A stretch of DNA of 39,647 bases from Candidatus Aceula lacicola. Lineage in GTDB: Bacteria; Omnitrophota; Gorgyraeia; Zapsychrales; Aceulaceae. Shown here piece by piece: positions 33,497 to 39,647 of the stretch; position 1 is the stretch's first letter; the number at the start of each line of letters is the position of its first letter. The translations under genes were made by a program, and so were the position numbers. A model generated the notes under the pieces. The model ran no database searches. It was not told where the DNA came from and was given only the letters and a program-made list of their open reading frames with translations. The stretch is from positions 1 to 39,647 of the forward strand of contig JAVCCC010000055.1 in the NCBI GenBank assembly GCA_030765785.1. The letters run 5' to 3'.

Positions 33497-33525
33497 ATTT
33501 TACAATCATTACTTTTTATTGTCAA
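33497..33525 (-). promoter_or_regulatory. Promoter of the birA-bio operon
   Basis: -35 TTGACA (33520-33525, perfect), 17-base spacer, -10 TAAAAT (33497-33502) on the minus strand. The -35 lies inside one half of the BirA operator, so repressor binding would exclude RNA polymerase. Confidence 0.8.
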
Positions 33526-33550
33526 CCTTGAAATCTGCAACGGTTGACAA
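33519..33550. promoter_or_regulatory. BirA operator (BIO box)
   Basis: Perfect inverted repeat: TTGTCAACC (33519-33527), 14 bases, GGTTGACAA (33542-33550). Sequence and spacing match the known BirA-box style TTGT-AACC...GGTT-ACAA. It is located directly before birA. Confidence 0.92.
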
Positions 33551-33567
33551 TCATAAAGATAGGTTCG

Positions 33568-33596
33568 TTGACAAAATATAAGACAAATGCTATATT
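33568..33596 (+). promoter_or_regulatory. Promoter of tRNA-Ala/tRNA-Leu
   Basis: -35 TTGACA (33568-33573), 17-base spacer, -10 TATATT (33591-33596) on the plus strand. The predicted start is about 18 bases before tRNA-Ala. It is divergent from the bio promoter, with the BirA operator between them. Confidence 0.75.
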
Positions 33597-33620
33597 GGGA
33601 AACATCTTAGAAAAGAATCT

Positions 33621-33696
33621 GGGGCTGTAGCTCAGCTGGGAGAGTACTTGCATGGCATGCAAGGGGTCGAGGGTTCAAATCCCTCCAGCTCCACCA
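33621..33696 (+). tRNA. tRNA-Ala (GGC)
   Basis: Acceptor GGGGCTG with CAGCTCC, discriminator A, encoded CCA at 33694-33696. The anticodon stem CTTGC/GCAAG encloses ATGGCAT, giving GGC. T arm and D arm are normal. Confidence 0.95.
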
Positions 33697-33714
33697 GATA
33701 CATATAAGATCATT

Positions 33715-33801
33715 GCTGGAGTGGCGGAACTGGTATACGCGCTGGTCTCAAAAACCAGTGTCTTCGCGGGCATGAGGGTTCGACTCCCTCCTCCAGCACC
33801 A
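33715..33801 (+). tRNA. tRNA-Leu (CAA)
   Basis: 87 bases with a long variable arm. The acceptor GCTGGAG pairs with CTCCAGC, discriminator A, encoded CCA at 33799-33801. The anticodon stem CTGGT/ACCAG has the loop CTCAAAA, giving CAA (reads TTG). Confidence 0.95.
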
Positions 33802-33849
33802 TTTATCTTCATAAGATAAAAATAAAATCCCGCTTTTCCAAAATTTTAG

Positions 33850-34515
33850 TTAAATCTGAAAAATATCAATAAAATCTTTAAATTTAATTCTTGGGTAGGA
33901 AAATTGTCCCTTTAATCGTAAGCCAACCGGCACTTCTTTGATTAAAAGATTCTTTTGAAAACCAACCGCATACATCTCCGGGAAAATAACCTTTTCTTTT
34001 GCCTTTAAATCCAAATCTAAAACTTTTTCTCTGCGTAAAAATACCATCGCAGACTCGACGTCTTTAATATTATGTTTTAAGAAAAGTGAACATAAAAATC
34101 GATAGATTGCAAATATCGCACTCAGTTTTGCATTCTTTGATGTATCAGAATTTACAAAACGAGACGCGACCACAATATCCAAATCTTTAATCTTAGCTAA
34201 AATGGCGGAGAAATTATTAAGATCAAGAGGTAAACCTGCGTCTAAATAAACAACAATAGTTCCCCTAGATTCATTAAGAAGATCTCGAAAAGATTTACCA
34301 AATCCTTCATGCCTTCTGTGAAAAATACCTTTAATAATAAATCGACGAAAAACAATGTCTTTTATCATTTCAGTGCTTCCGTCGCTGCTGGCATCATCGC
34401 AAAGAAAAATCTCACATTCCAAGCTTACATTCTTGGTGACATGTTCAAGCGCATCGCACAAATACACAATATCTTTTTTTTGATTATAAATAGGGATAAT
34501 AAAGGAAAGGTCCAT
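33850..34515 (-). CDS. GT2-family glycosyltransferase
   Basis: 221 residues from ATG 34515. A GT-A fold start, LSFIIPIYNQKKDI, the nucleotide-sugar Asp in FLCDDASSDGSTEMI, and VVYLDAGLPLDLNNF at the DXD position (here DAG). Such enzymes transfer sugars from nucleotide donors; the relative DPM/GtrB group lacks membrane helices in this half, as here. The product is unknown. A TTG at 34533 overlapping the PilZ gene stop is an alternative start. Confidence 0.8.
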   Translation of the reverse strand: MDLSFIIPIYNQKKDIVYLCDALEHVTKNVSLECEIFLCDDASSDGSTEMIKDIVFRRFIIKGIFHRRHEGFGKSFRDLLNESRGTIVVYLDAGLPLDLNNFSAILAKIKDLDIVVASRFVNSDTSKNAKLSAIFAIYRFLCSLFLKHNIKDVESAMVFLRREKVLDLDLKAKEKVIFPEMYAVGFQKNLLIKEVPVGLRLKGQFSYPRIKFKDFIDIFQI

Positions 34516-34529
34516 ACAAATTGATTTGA

Positions 34530-34937
34530 TCAAGCTGCTTCAAACTGATCAATGATTCCTTTTTCACATTTCAATTGTTGTTTTTTAGCAACATCAAAAA
34601 TGTAATCTGATGTCAAAATAGCGTCATCGGGAGACATGTCCAAAAGCATCAAACCTGTGGCATAATACATTTTTTGACTCTCTGGAACATATTTGCATTC
34701 TTTCTGCCAGATAACTTTAGCTAAAGCAAAAATAGGACTTTTTTCTTTCGTAATAAAAAACTTGATGCTCAGCTCTTCCCCGATTTCAATAGGAGCTCTG
34801 CCAATCACTTGAGCGCCAATAGAGCTAACGTCTGCAGTATACGCCTCCCCTTTGATAGACGAATTTCTTACGGATTCATAAAAAATCTTAATTGATGTTT
34901 GGACACGAAAAAGTTTTCGATGCTCAATTGTTCCCAT
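34530..34937 (-). CDS. PilZ-domain c-di-GMP effector
   Basis: 135 residues. Both c-di-GMP motifs are present: the RxxxR type in HRKLFR near the N-terminus and DVSSIGAQV (D/N-x-S-x-x-G). The remainder is one beta barrel. No partner domain, so it probably signals by binding another protein. GGAG lies seven bases before ATG 34937. It is in one unit with the glycosyltransferase. Confidence 0.88.
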   Translation of the reverse strand: MGTIEHRKLFRVQTSIKIFYESVRNSSIKGEAYTADVSSIGAQVIGRAPIEIGEELSIKFFITKEKSPIFALAKVIWQKECKYVPESQKMYYATGLMLLDMSPDDAILTSDYIFDVAKKQQLKCEKGIIDQFEAA

Positions 34938-34982
34938 TTCAAAACTCCATTCTTAAAACTTAAATTTCCTTAATTGAAAGGT

Positions 34983-35010
34983 ATTATACCCCAAAATTAA
35001 AACGAACCAA
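34983..35010 (-). promoter_or_regulatory. Promoter of the PilZ/GT2 unit
   Basis: -35 TTGGTT (35005-35010), 16-base spacer, -10 TATAAT (34983-34988) on the minus strand; the leader is about 40 bases and carries the ribosome site. Confidence 0.6.
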
Positions 35011-35046
35011 AACAAAAAACATTTCTTATTGATATTTTTAACAAAA

Positions 35047-35075
35047 TTGTCTTTTCCCGTTAATTGGACTATACT
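35047..35075 (+). promoter_or_regulatory. Promoter of the exported STI1-like gene
   Basis: -35 TTGTCT (35047-35052), 17-base spacer, -10 TATACT (35070-35075) on the plus strand, followed by TGGAGG at 35091-35096 before the ATG. Confidence 0.65.
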
Positions 35076-35100
35076 ATTATATATAACCCATGGAGGAAAC

Positions 35101-35598
35101 ATGAAAAAATTATTTCTTACTCTTTTTCTTATCTCAACACTATTTATTTGTCACTTTTCTTACGCTCAAAACTTAAAAACGATTGAATTAAAGGATGGAT
35201 CCCAAATCAAAGGCAACGTTTTAAGTTTAAACAATGGTATCTATTCTGTTGAGACCTCTTTTGGAGCAATCCAAGTCGAAGAAAAAAATATCCTCAATAT
35301 TTCATCAGAAAACTCTTTTCCTCAAGCACAATCCCAAAAAATAGGAAAAGACCAGATGATGGAATATCAACAGCAACTTCTGGGAGACCCTCAAGTCCTA
35401 TCCGGAATTCAAACGATTGCTCAAGATCCAGAAATTCAAGCAGCATTCTCAGATCCAGAATTTGCCCAAGCGATTATGGCTCAAGACTTGCAAAAACTTC
35501 AAAACAGTCCAAAATTTAAGGATCTTCTTAAAAATCCTAAGATGCAAAAGCTAATCAACTCAGCTGGCCAAGCCATTGGACAACCTGTTTCTTTTTAA
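35101..35598 (+). CDS. Exported protein with STI1-like C-terminal repeats
   Basis: 165 residues from ATG 35101, preceded by GGAGG. A Sec signal peptide ends near SYAQ. Residues about 25-65 form a small beta module (KTIELKDGSQIKGNVLSLNNGIYSV-type) often seen in exported proteins of delta-proteobacteria and PVC-like phyla. Residues 85-165 hold STI1-like helices with repeated DP/NP turns (GDPQVLSGI, QDPEIQAAF, SDPEFAQAI, KNPKMQKLI). The function is unknown. Its last four bases overlap the rlmN remnant on the other strand. Confidence 0.7.
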   Translation: MKKLFLTLFLISTLFICHFSYAQNLKTIELKDGSQIKGNVLSLNNGIYSVETSFGAIQVEEKNILNISSENSFPQAQSQKIGKDQMMEYQQQLLGDPQVLSGIQTIAQDPEIQAAFSDPEFAQAIMAQDLQKLQNSPKFKDLLKNPKMQKLINSAGQAIGQPVSF

Positions 35599-36173
35599 CT
35601 TTTTCCCATATTCACATAACGAAGCTGACCACACGCAGCAGAGATATCTTCTCCTCTTGGCTTGCGCGTCGTCACAGGAATTCTTTTGTCTTCTAAAACT
35701 TTCTTGAAACGAAAAACATCGTCGCGACCAACTGCAGAATATCCAACAATATCAATTTGATTGTAAGCGATCAGGTTAACCTTGCACAGCATTCCCTTTA
35801 AAAGACTGGCTAAATTTTCAGCATCTTGACGACTTGCATTTAAATTCTTTATCAATATGTATTCGAAGGTAATCTGACGTTTTGTTTCTTGAGAATACTC
35901 TCGACATGTCTTTAAAAGTTTTTCTAAAGGATACTTCTTATTCACAGGCATCAGCCTGTTTCGAAGCCTATTATCTGAAGCATGCAAAGATATCGCAAGT
36001 TCTATTTGCATGCCTTCTTGTGAAAACTTCATTATTTCTGGAATCAAGCCGCACGTAGAAACCGTAATCCGTCGAGCTGCAATACCGAAACCCCTAGGGT
36101 CATTGATAATTCTTATTGCTTTTAACACATTGTCATAATTATCAAACGGTTCGCCCATCACTGCGGTCAGCAT
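35595..36173 (-). pseudogene. rlmN: rlmN 3' part, cut by an integrated element
   Basis: 192 codons of RlmN (23S rRNA A2503 / tRNA A37 C2-methyltransferase), about half the usual length. MGEPFDNYDNVLKAI is the internal MGMGEP region, followed by ITVSTCGLIP, LAISLHASDN, FEYILIKNLN, NLIAYNQI and the catalytic cysteine in SAACGQLR. The N-terminal half with the CX3CX2C radical SAM cluster is missing; the reading frame enters the recombinase gene instead. The remnant alone cannot be active. The other half should lie at the far end of the element, outside the window. Confidence 0.9.
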
Positions 36174-37758
36174 GACTCTCCTGTTCCTCTGAGAAAAAAG
36201 AACTTGCTTTAAAATTCATCTCCCCGAGAAAGGTGTCGAAAGGCTCATAAACTACCAGCTCCACAATCCTCCGGTCTTTCACAACAATGCGTTTAAAAAT
36301 CAATTGTAAAAACTCTTTGGTCAACATTAAGTCCATCTTATCACATGTTCGCTTAAACTCACTCACGACCTTTTTAAGACGAAGCTCATATTCCTCTGAC
36401 CTTTCTTTCTCAATTGTTTTCATATCAAGCTTAGCTAAATCGGAGTTAATTCGCTGTTCTTCAGCTCGAACATCGATGCTTTCATTCTTATAAACTTCGT
36501 ATGTCATGCAGCCTTCCGAATGAGAGCGCCAAAGCTGCTTCTGCTTCTTAAGATTTTTTCTCAATTTATCCTTCAGGTTCTTGGCTTCTACCTCCAAATC
36601 CGTATTGTTTGAATACTCATTAAACCTAGTTAATCCTTCAACTCTCGCATTCTGCAATTTAGGATGTTCAACAATCATCCGAATAATGGCAAAAATTTGA
36701 GGCTCAATATATTCCGCTTTAAATGAAGAATTCTTGCAATCGATGTCATGCTCAACTTTACCACAACACCGATAGTATCTTTTTTTCTCTTTAGTTTTAC
36801 GACTAGAAAGCTGACTTGCTCCCCGAAAACGGTGATTGCATTTACCGCAATATAACAACCCTGTTAATGGATACCCGGCGTTACGATTTCTATGTAGCTG
36901 CCCTCTTCTATTCGCAGCCAATTTTTTCTGAACAAAATCATAATCCTCCTCGGAAATCAAAGCTTCATGTTTACCTTCAAAAATAAGTATATTAGCTGGG
37001 TCATTCTTAATAACCTTACGCTTTCCAGTTTTCTTGCGTTCGACCTCATCAAACGTATAGCGAGCCCATTCAATTTTTCCTAAGTAAATCTTGTTCTTAA
37101 GAATGTCACACACCAAAGACGGATAAAACTTCCCTCCGCACCTTGTCTTATAACCATGCTCATAAAAATATCCAGCGATACACGTAATGCTTTTATTTTC
37201 TAAATACATTTTGTAAATCCGCTGGACCAACTTTGCCTCCTCTTTATGAATCTCCAGCATTTTTTTCTCTTTATTATATTGGTATCCATAAGGCGGCTTT
37301 CCACCTTGCCAATTACCCTTCTCCGCACTTTTGCGCATACCGGGTAACACACGTTCAACAATGCGATTACGCTCAAATTCTGCGAAGCTACCTAACTGCT
37401 GAAACATCAACTTTCCGGAAGAAGTGGTTGTGTCAAAAGGCTCTGTCACTGACTTAAACGCAATATTGTAAGAATCCAAATCATCTACGAGATTCAATAA
37501 ATCTTTTAATTTTCTAGAAAATCTATCCGTCTTGTACACCAAAACCATGTCAAACTTACTCAACTTTGCATCGGCAAATAATTGATTCAATGCCGGACGA
37601 TTAATTGAATAGCCGGACTTATCGTCCGAATAAATTTTAACAACTTCCCAACCACTATTTTCAGCAAACTTTTTGAGGTTTTCTTCTTGCACTTCAAGAG
37701 AATATCCCTCTTGAGCTTGCTCATCAGTTGACACTCTAAGATAACATGCACATTTCAT
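36142..37758 (-). CDS. Large serine recombinase (integrase)
   Basis: 538 residues. The resolvase domain has the nucleophile Ser10 in YLRVSTDEQ, YSDDKSGYSINRPALNQL, and DRFSRKLKDLL. The Recombinase domain contains GKPPYGYQYN, and a zinc ribbon with CGKC and CC...C lies near residues 315-350, followed by a long coiled coil that controls integration direction. It is the only integrase seen in the element and sits at its edge. The last residues (about SDGRTV) and the stop are encoded by rlmN DNA. The remaining C-terminus after the coiled coil is short. Confidence 0.93.
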   Translation of the reverse strand: MKCACYLRVSTDEQAQEGYSLEVQEENLKKFAENSGWEVVKIYSDDKSGYSINRPALNQLFADAKLSKFDMVLVYKTDRFSRKLKDLLNLVDDLDSYNIAFKSVTEPFDTTTSSGKLMFQQLGSFAEFERNRIVERVLPGMRKSAEKGNWQGGKPPYGYQYNKEKKMLEIHKEEAKLVQRIYKMYLENKSITCIAGYFYEHGYKTRCGGKFYPSLVCDILKNKIYLGKIEWARYTFDEVERKKTGKRKVIKNDPANILIFEGKHEALISEEDYDFVQKKLAANRRGQLHRNRNAGYPLTGLLYCGKCNHRFRGASQLSSRKTKEKKRYYRCCGKVEHDIDCKNSSFKAEYIEPQIFAIIRMIVEHPKLQNARVEGLTRFNEYSNNTDLEVEAKNLKDKLRKNLKKQKQLWRSHSEGCMTYEVYKNESIDVRAEEQRINSDLAKLDMKTIEKERSEEYELRLKKVVSEFKRTCDKMDLMLTKEFLQLIFKRIVVKDRRIVELVVYEPFDTFLGEMNFKASSFFSEEQESHADRSDGRTV

Positions 37759-37851
37759 AATAATTCTCTTGGGTCAAAGCCCGCCTCCTTTATAAAAATC
37801 ATTATACTGGAATTAGGCCCTGACTCAAGTTTCTCCTTTCCGCTTATAGGT

Positions 37852-38037
37852 TTATGATAATTCTTGTAATGTTTTCAAATCGGCCTGTAAAAGAATCTTC
37901 AAAACACAGTTTAATCTCTTTTCATTCTCGGCCTTTCTAGTTTTCTCTGGCGACCTAATAATTCTTATCGCCTCTTTATCAATGGGTATAAGACCCTGTT
38001 TCCCTCTATTACGAGAGAGCCCGTTGCGCTTTGGCAT
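37852..38037 (-). CDS. Small basic protein of unknown function
   Basis: 61 residues, rich in Lys and Arg in the first half (MPKRNGLSRNRGKQG), then a helical region (KAENEKRLNCVLKILLQADLKTL). GAGG lies upstream. It sits between the Rep-like gene and the recombinase, the usual spot for small recombination-directionality or regulatory proteins, but no family is recognised. A seven-codon mini-frame lies just before it. Confidence 0.45.
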   Translation of the reverse strand: MPKRNGLSRNRGKQGLIPIDKEAIRIIRSPEKTRKAENEKRLNCVLKILLQADLKTLQELS

Positions 38038-38044
38038 TTAGGGC

Positions 38045-38068
38045 CTACCTCGTCTTTAATCCTTTCAT
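38045..38068 (-). CDS. Possible 7-residue leader peptide
   Basis: ATG 38068 follows AAAGGAGG with six bases, the strongest ribosome site in the area, yet the frame is only MKGLKTR followed by TAG. The 61-residue gene starts eight bases later. A second mini-frame (MKNKGGLR) ends on the same ATG as ATGA. Either a leader that couples translation, or the remains of a longer gene. Confidence 0.35.
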   Translation of the reverse strand: MKGLKTR

Positions 38069-38097
38069 CGTAAACCTCCTTTGTTTTTCATAATTAT

Positions 38098-38511
38098 TTA
38101 TTTACCTCGGTAACGAGAATTAATTTTAAAATAATCAAAATGCTCAAGAGTCTTTTTTTGAAATTTCTCAGTTAAGTAAGGAATAACATGCTCGTGAACT
38201 TTTTTGATTTTACTCTGTCCTATAGGAGACCATCGTCTTTCTAGTTTTTGCATCTGTTTTTCGCTTAATGAAAACCGATTAAACAATGCGTGGATATGTG
38301 TTCCTCTGCGAAATTTGTTTTTTTCAAAGAAAACCATACAATAGAAAAACATATCAAAAAATTTATCCTCTGGACTATTTAAATTCTTAAAGAACTTCTT
38401 AAACACTCTTGAAGCTTTTTCAGAACTACATTCCCATCTAAAACTCAAGCTGACCCATGTATCCCACTTATGCATCTTTAAAAACTCTTGTAAATTACTT
38501 GTATCATTCAT
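38098..38511 (-). CDS. Small HUH-type Rep-like protein
   Basis: 137 residues from ATG 38511, which follows AAGGAGG. Three motifs fit HUH replication or mobilisation proteins in order: WVSLSFRW (motif 1, like F-TLTF), RGTHIHALF (motif 2, HxH), and IPYLTEKFQKK (motif 3, Tyr and downstream Lys), with RRWSPIGQSKIKKV between, as in rolling-circle Rep proteins. No helicase domain. It is expected to nick one strand and hold the 5' end on Tyr. Family assignment is by motif only. Confidence 0.55.
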   Translation of the reverse strand: MNDTSNLQEFLKMHKWDTWVSLSFRWECSSEKASRVFKKFFKNLNSPEDKFFDMFFYCMVFFEKNKFRRGTHIHALFNRFSLSEKQMQKLERRWSPIGQSKIKKVHEHVIPYLTEKFQKKTLEHFDYFKINSRYRGK

Positions 38512-38688
38512 TCTTATTTTCCTCCTTAATAACTTACTAATATCATTCTGCGAATATAGAACTTCCTTAAAACAATTTATATCACACAAAATTTAATTTA
38601 TTGTCGCTCTACTGCAATCAGGGAAAGGCCGTGAAGCAGAGAAATCAACGAATATCAACGTTTATACATCATTCTTCAAATTTTCGTA

Positions 38689-38874
38689 TCAAGACTGATT
38701 CTTCGTAATAAATCTTAAAACCTGTTCTGGGTCAAAGCGAAGATACTTACCAACCCTGATATGAGGCAATGCCTTCTTTCCCTGTCTCGGTCTAACATTC
38801 TGATAAACCCAGCTTACCGAGACGTTAAGAAGCTGTGCAATTGCCTGAACATCAACTAACCTTAATTCATTCAT
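38689..38874 (-). CDS. Excisionase-type HTH protein
   Basis: 61 residues, essentially one HTH_17 domain: LVDVQAIAQLLNVSVSWVYQNV, then HIRVGKYLRFDPEQVLRFI, the usual form of Xis/AlpA-like factors. AAAGGAGG precedes the ATG. It overlaps the end of the upstream gene by eight bases. In integrated elements such proteins direct excision or regulate transcription. Confidence 0.85.
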   Translation of the reverse strand: MNELRLVDVQAIAQLLNVSVSWVYQNVRPRQGKKALPHIRVGKYLRFDPEQVLRFITKNQS

Positions 38875-39262
38875 TTCGATTCCTCCTTTCTGAAACTTCT
38901 AATTTACCTTTTTTCTTCAATATAGGATTAAACGGAATAATACGATGCGCTAACTTCTTTTGCATTTTTTTAATCCATTTACCGTTTTTGTGCGGCCTAC
39001 GCTTAAACACTCCCAGTGCGATTATCTGGGGTAAATATCGCTGATTGACATCAAAGATATACAATCTATCATCTGTGCTGTCTTCATTTAAAATCACTGC
39101 TGATTTTCGCAACTGAACAGCTTTTGAGTGCAAAGAAATTATGACTCTCAAGACATTTTTTGAGTATCGGAAAACCTCTCCGTATTTAAGCAATAAAAAC
39201 ACATCTCCTAGCTCATCTTTGTAAAGCAACTGTTTTTCCCTGCGCGTTATCAAATCAATCAT
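38867..39262 (-). CDS. Element protein of unknown function
   Basis: 131 residues; AAAGGAGGT eight bases before ATG 39262 is a near-perfect ribosome site. The N-terminal 75 residues look like a compact alpha/beta domain (LYKDELGDVFLLLKYGEVFRY, DDRLYIFDVNQRYLP). The C-terminal 45 residues are strongly basic (RRPHKNGKWIKKMQKKLAHR, LKKKGKLEVSERRNRNE), which suggests nucleic acid binding. First gene of the element cluster read towards the recombinase. No family recognised. Confidence 0.6.
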   Translation of the reverse strand: MIDLITRREKQLLYKDELGDVFLLLKYGEVFRYSKNVLRVIISLHSKAVQLRKSAVILNEDSTDDRLYIFDVNQRYLPQIIALGVFKRRPHKNGKWIKKMQKKLAHRIIPFNPILKKKGKLEVSERRNRNE

Positions 39263-39521
39263 AAAAAACTACCTCCTTTTTTTAAAAATCTGTTTATCAT
39301 TTTTGTTATCATTAGAGAACAATGCTCATCATGCATCTCTACCATTAAATACAGATAACTCTAAAAAGAAAAATGCTTTTAGGACAGAATTCTTAAGTTT
39401 TCTTCAAATTTAAAATCTTTAATCTTCTAGAATGTTGAAAATTTTTCCCGGATTTCTTTTGAATTATTTTTGGATTATTTTTTAGATAAAAATTAGGAAG
39501 GTCATGAATTGAAGGAACCCC
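39263..39521. promoter_or_regulatory. Gap between the element genes and the IS copy
   Basis: About 260 AT-rich bases without a gene. A likely promoter for the minus-strand cluster lies near 39288-39317 (TTGTTC, 17 bases, TGATAA). TTATCATT occurs twice there and could be an operator. The part from 39320 to 39521 shows nothing else that I can name. The element boundary is not visible in it. Confidence 0.35.
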
Positions 39522-39647
39522 TGACCTAGCCCCCGAAAGTTGATCCACTTTTTATGATAGAATAACGATGTCAGAAAGGGGTTCAAAATGGGGAAAAGAT
39601 TCAAGGCCGAAGAAATCGTCATGAAATTACGTGAAATAGAATTATCG
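39522..39647 (+). mobile_element. 5' (left) end of an IS3-family insertion sequence
   Basis: Begins with TGACCTAGCCCCC, the inverted-repeat partner of the IS end at 112-122, and is flanked by CCC on the outside. It contains the start of OrfA and is cut by the window end after 126 bases. Confidence 0.85.
39588..39647 (+). CDS. IS3-family OrfA, N-terminal fragment
   Basis: 20 codons from ATG 39588, after AAGGGG at six bases. MGKRFKAEEIVMKLREIE is the usual start of the OrfA helix-turn-helix protein of IS3 elements, which binds the IS ends. Cut by the window end. Confidence 0.8.
   Translation, partial: MGKRFKAEEIVMKLREIELS

Noticed and set aside
1-39647. CRISPR array, toxin-antitoxin pair or known defence genes
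   Set aside because: No regularly spaced repeats, Cas motifs or paired toxin/antitoxin genes were found on either strand.

Overview
The window is about 39.6 kb of low-GC bacterial chromosome, probably a fragment of a draft assembly. Gram-negative traits are clear: a secretin, pseudopilins, lipoproteins and AsmA-type envelope proteins. Gene content (general secretion/type IV pilus-like machine with MerR and ExeA, TPR-tailed GT-C transferase, AsmA proteins, BioC/BioH biotin route) would fit Candidatus Omnitrophota or a relative. That placement is inference; no rRNA is present. Five tRNA genes are visible: His-GTG, Arg-TCT, Pro-TGG, Ala-GGC and Leu-CAA.

Layout. 1-122: 3' end of an IS3-family insertion sequence. 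390-4635: tRNA-His, a small AsmA-like gene, a tRNA relic, tRNA-Arg, a TPR lipoprotein followed in the same frame by a STAS domain, a GT-C/TPR membrane protein and tRNA-Pro, all on the minus strand. 4736-7588: a large AsmA/TamB-like protein, the first of only two complete plus-strand genes. 7557-16139 (minus): one tightly packed run read as merR, exeA, gspC-like, gspD, amidase, murI, queD, queC, queE, queF, rph, rdgB. 16238-22600 (minus): gspF-G-H-I-J-K-L and a PilO/GspM-like gene. 22764-25120 (minus): gspE behind a structured leader, preceded by an unknown membrane protein. 25234-25352 (plus): a candidate small RNA. 25357-33474 (minus): birA-bioF-bioH-bioC-bioDA(fused)-mnmA-pgi, under a promoter whose -35 box lies in a BirA operator. 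33621-33801: tRNA-Ala and tRNA-Leu. 33850-35598: a GT2 glycosyltransferase, a PilZ protein and an exported STI1-like protein.

35595-39521 is an accessory region. rlmN is cut in the middle by an element whose large serine recombinase gene runs into the rlmN remnant and takes its stop codon from it. Behind the recombinase are a small basic protein, a small HUH-type Rep-like protein, an excisionase-type HTH protein and an unknown protein. The window then runs into the 5' end of another IS3-family copy (39522-39647).

The most interesting unexplained signals are: the gspE leader, with mutually exclusive pairings that can hide or free the ribosome site; the recombinase/HUH element in rlmN; the TPR-stop-STAS arrangement; genes that lack a normal start codon (gspH) or appear leaderless (gspF, the large AsmA gene); a perfect 14-bp inverted repeat over the predicted start of the merR transcript; and the small RNA candidate before pgi. 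All functions come from motif recognition by eye; no database search was possible.
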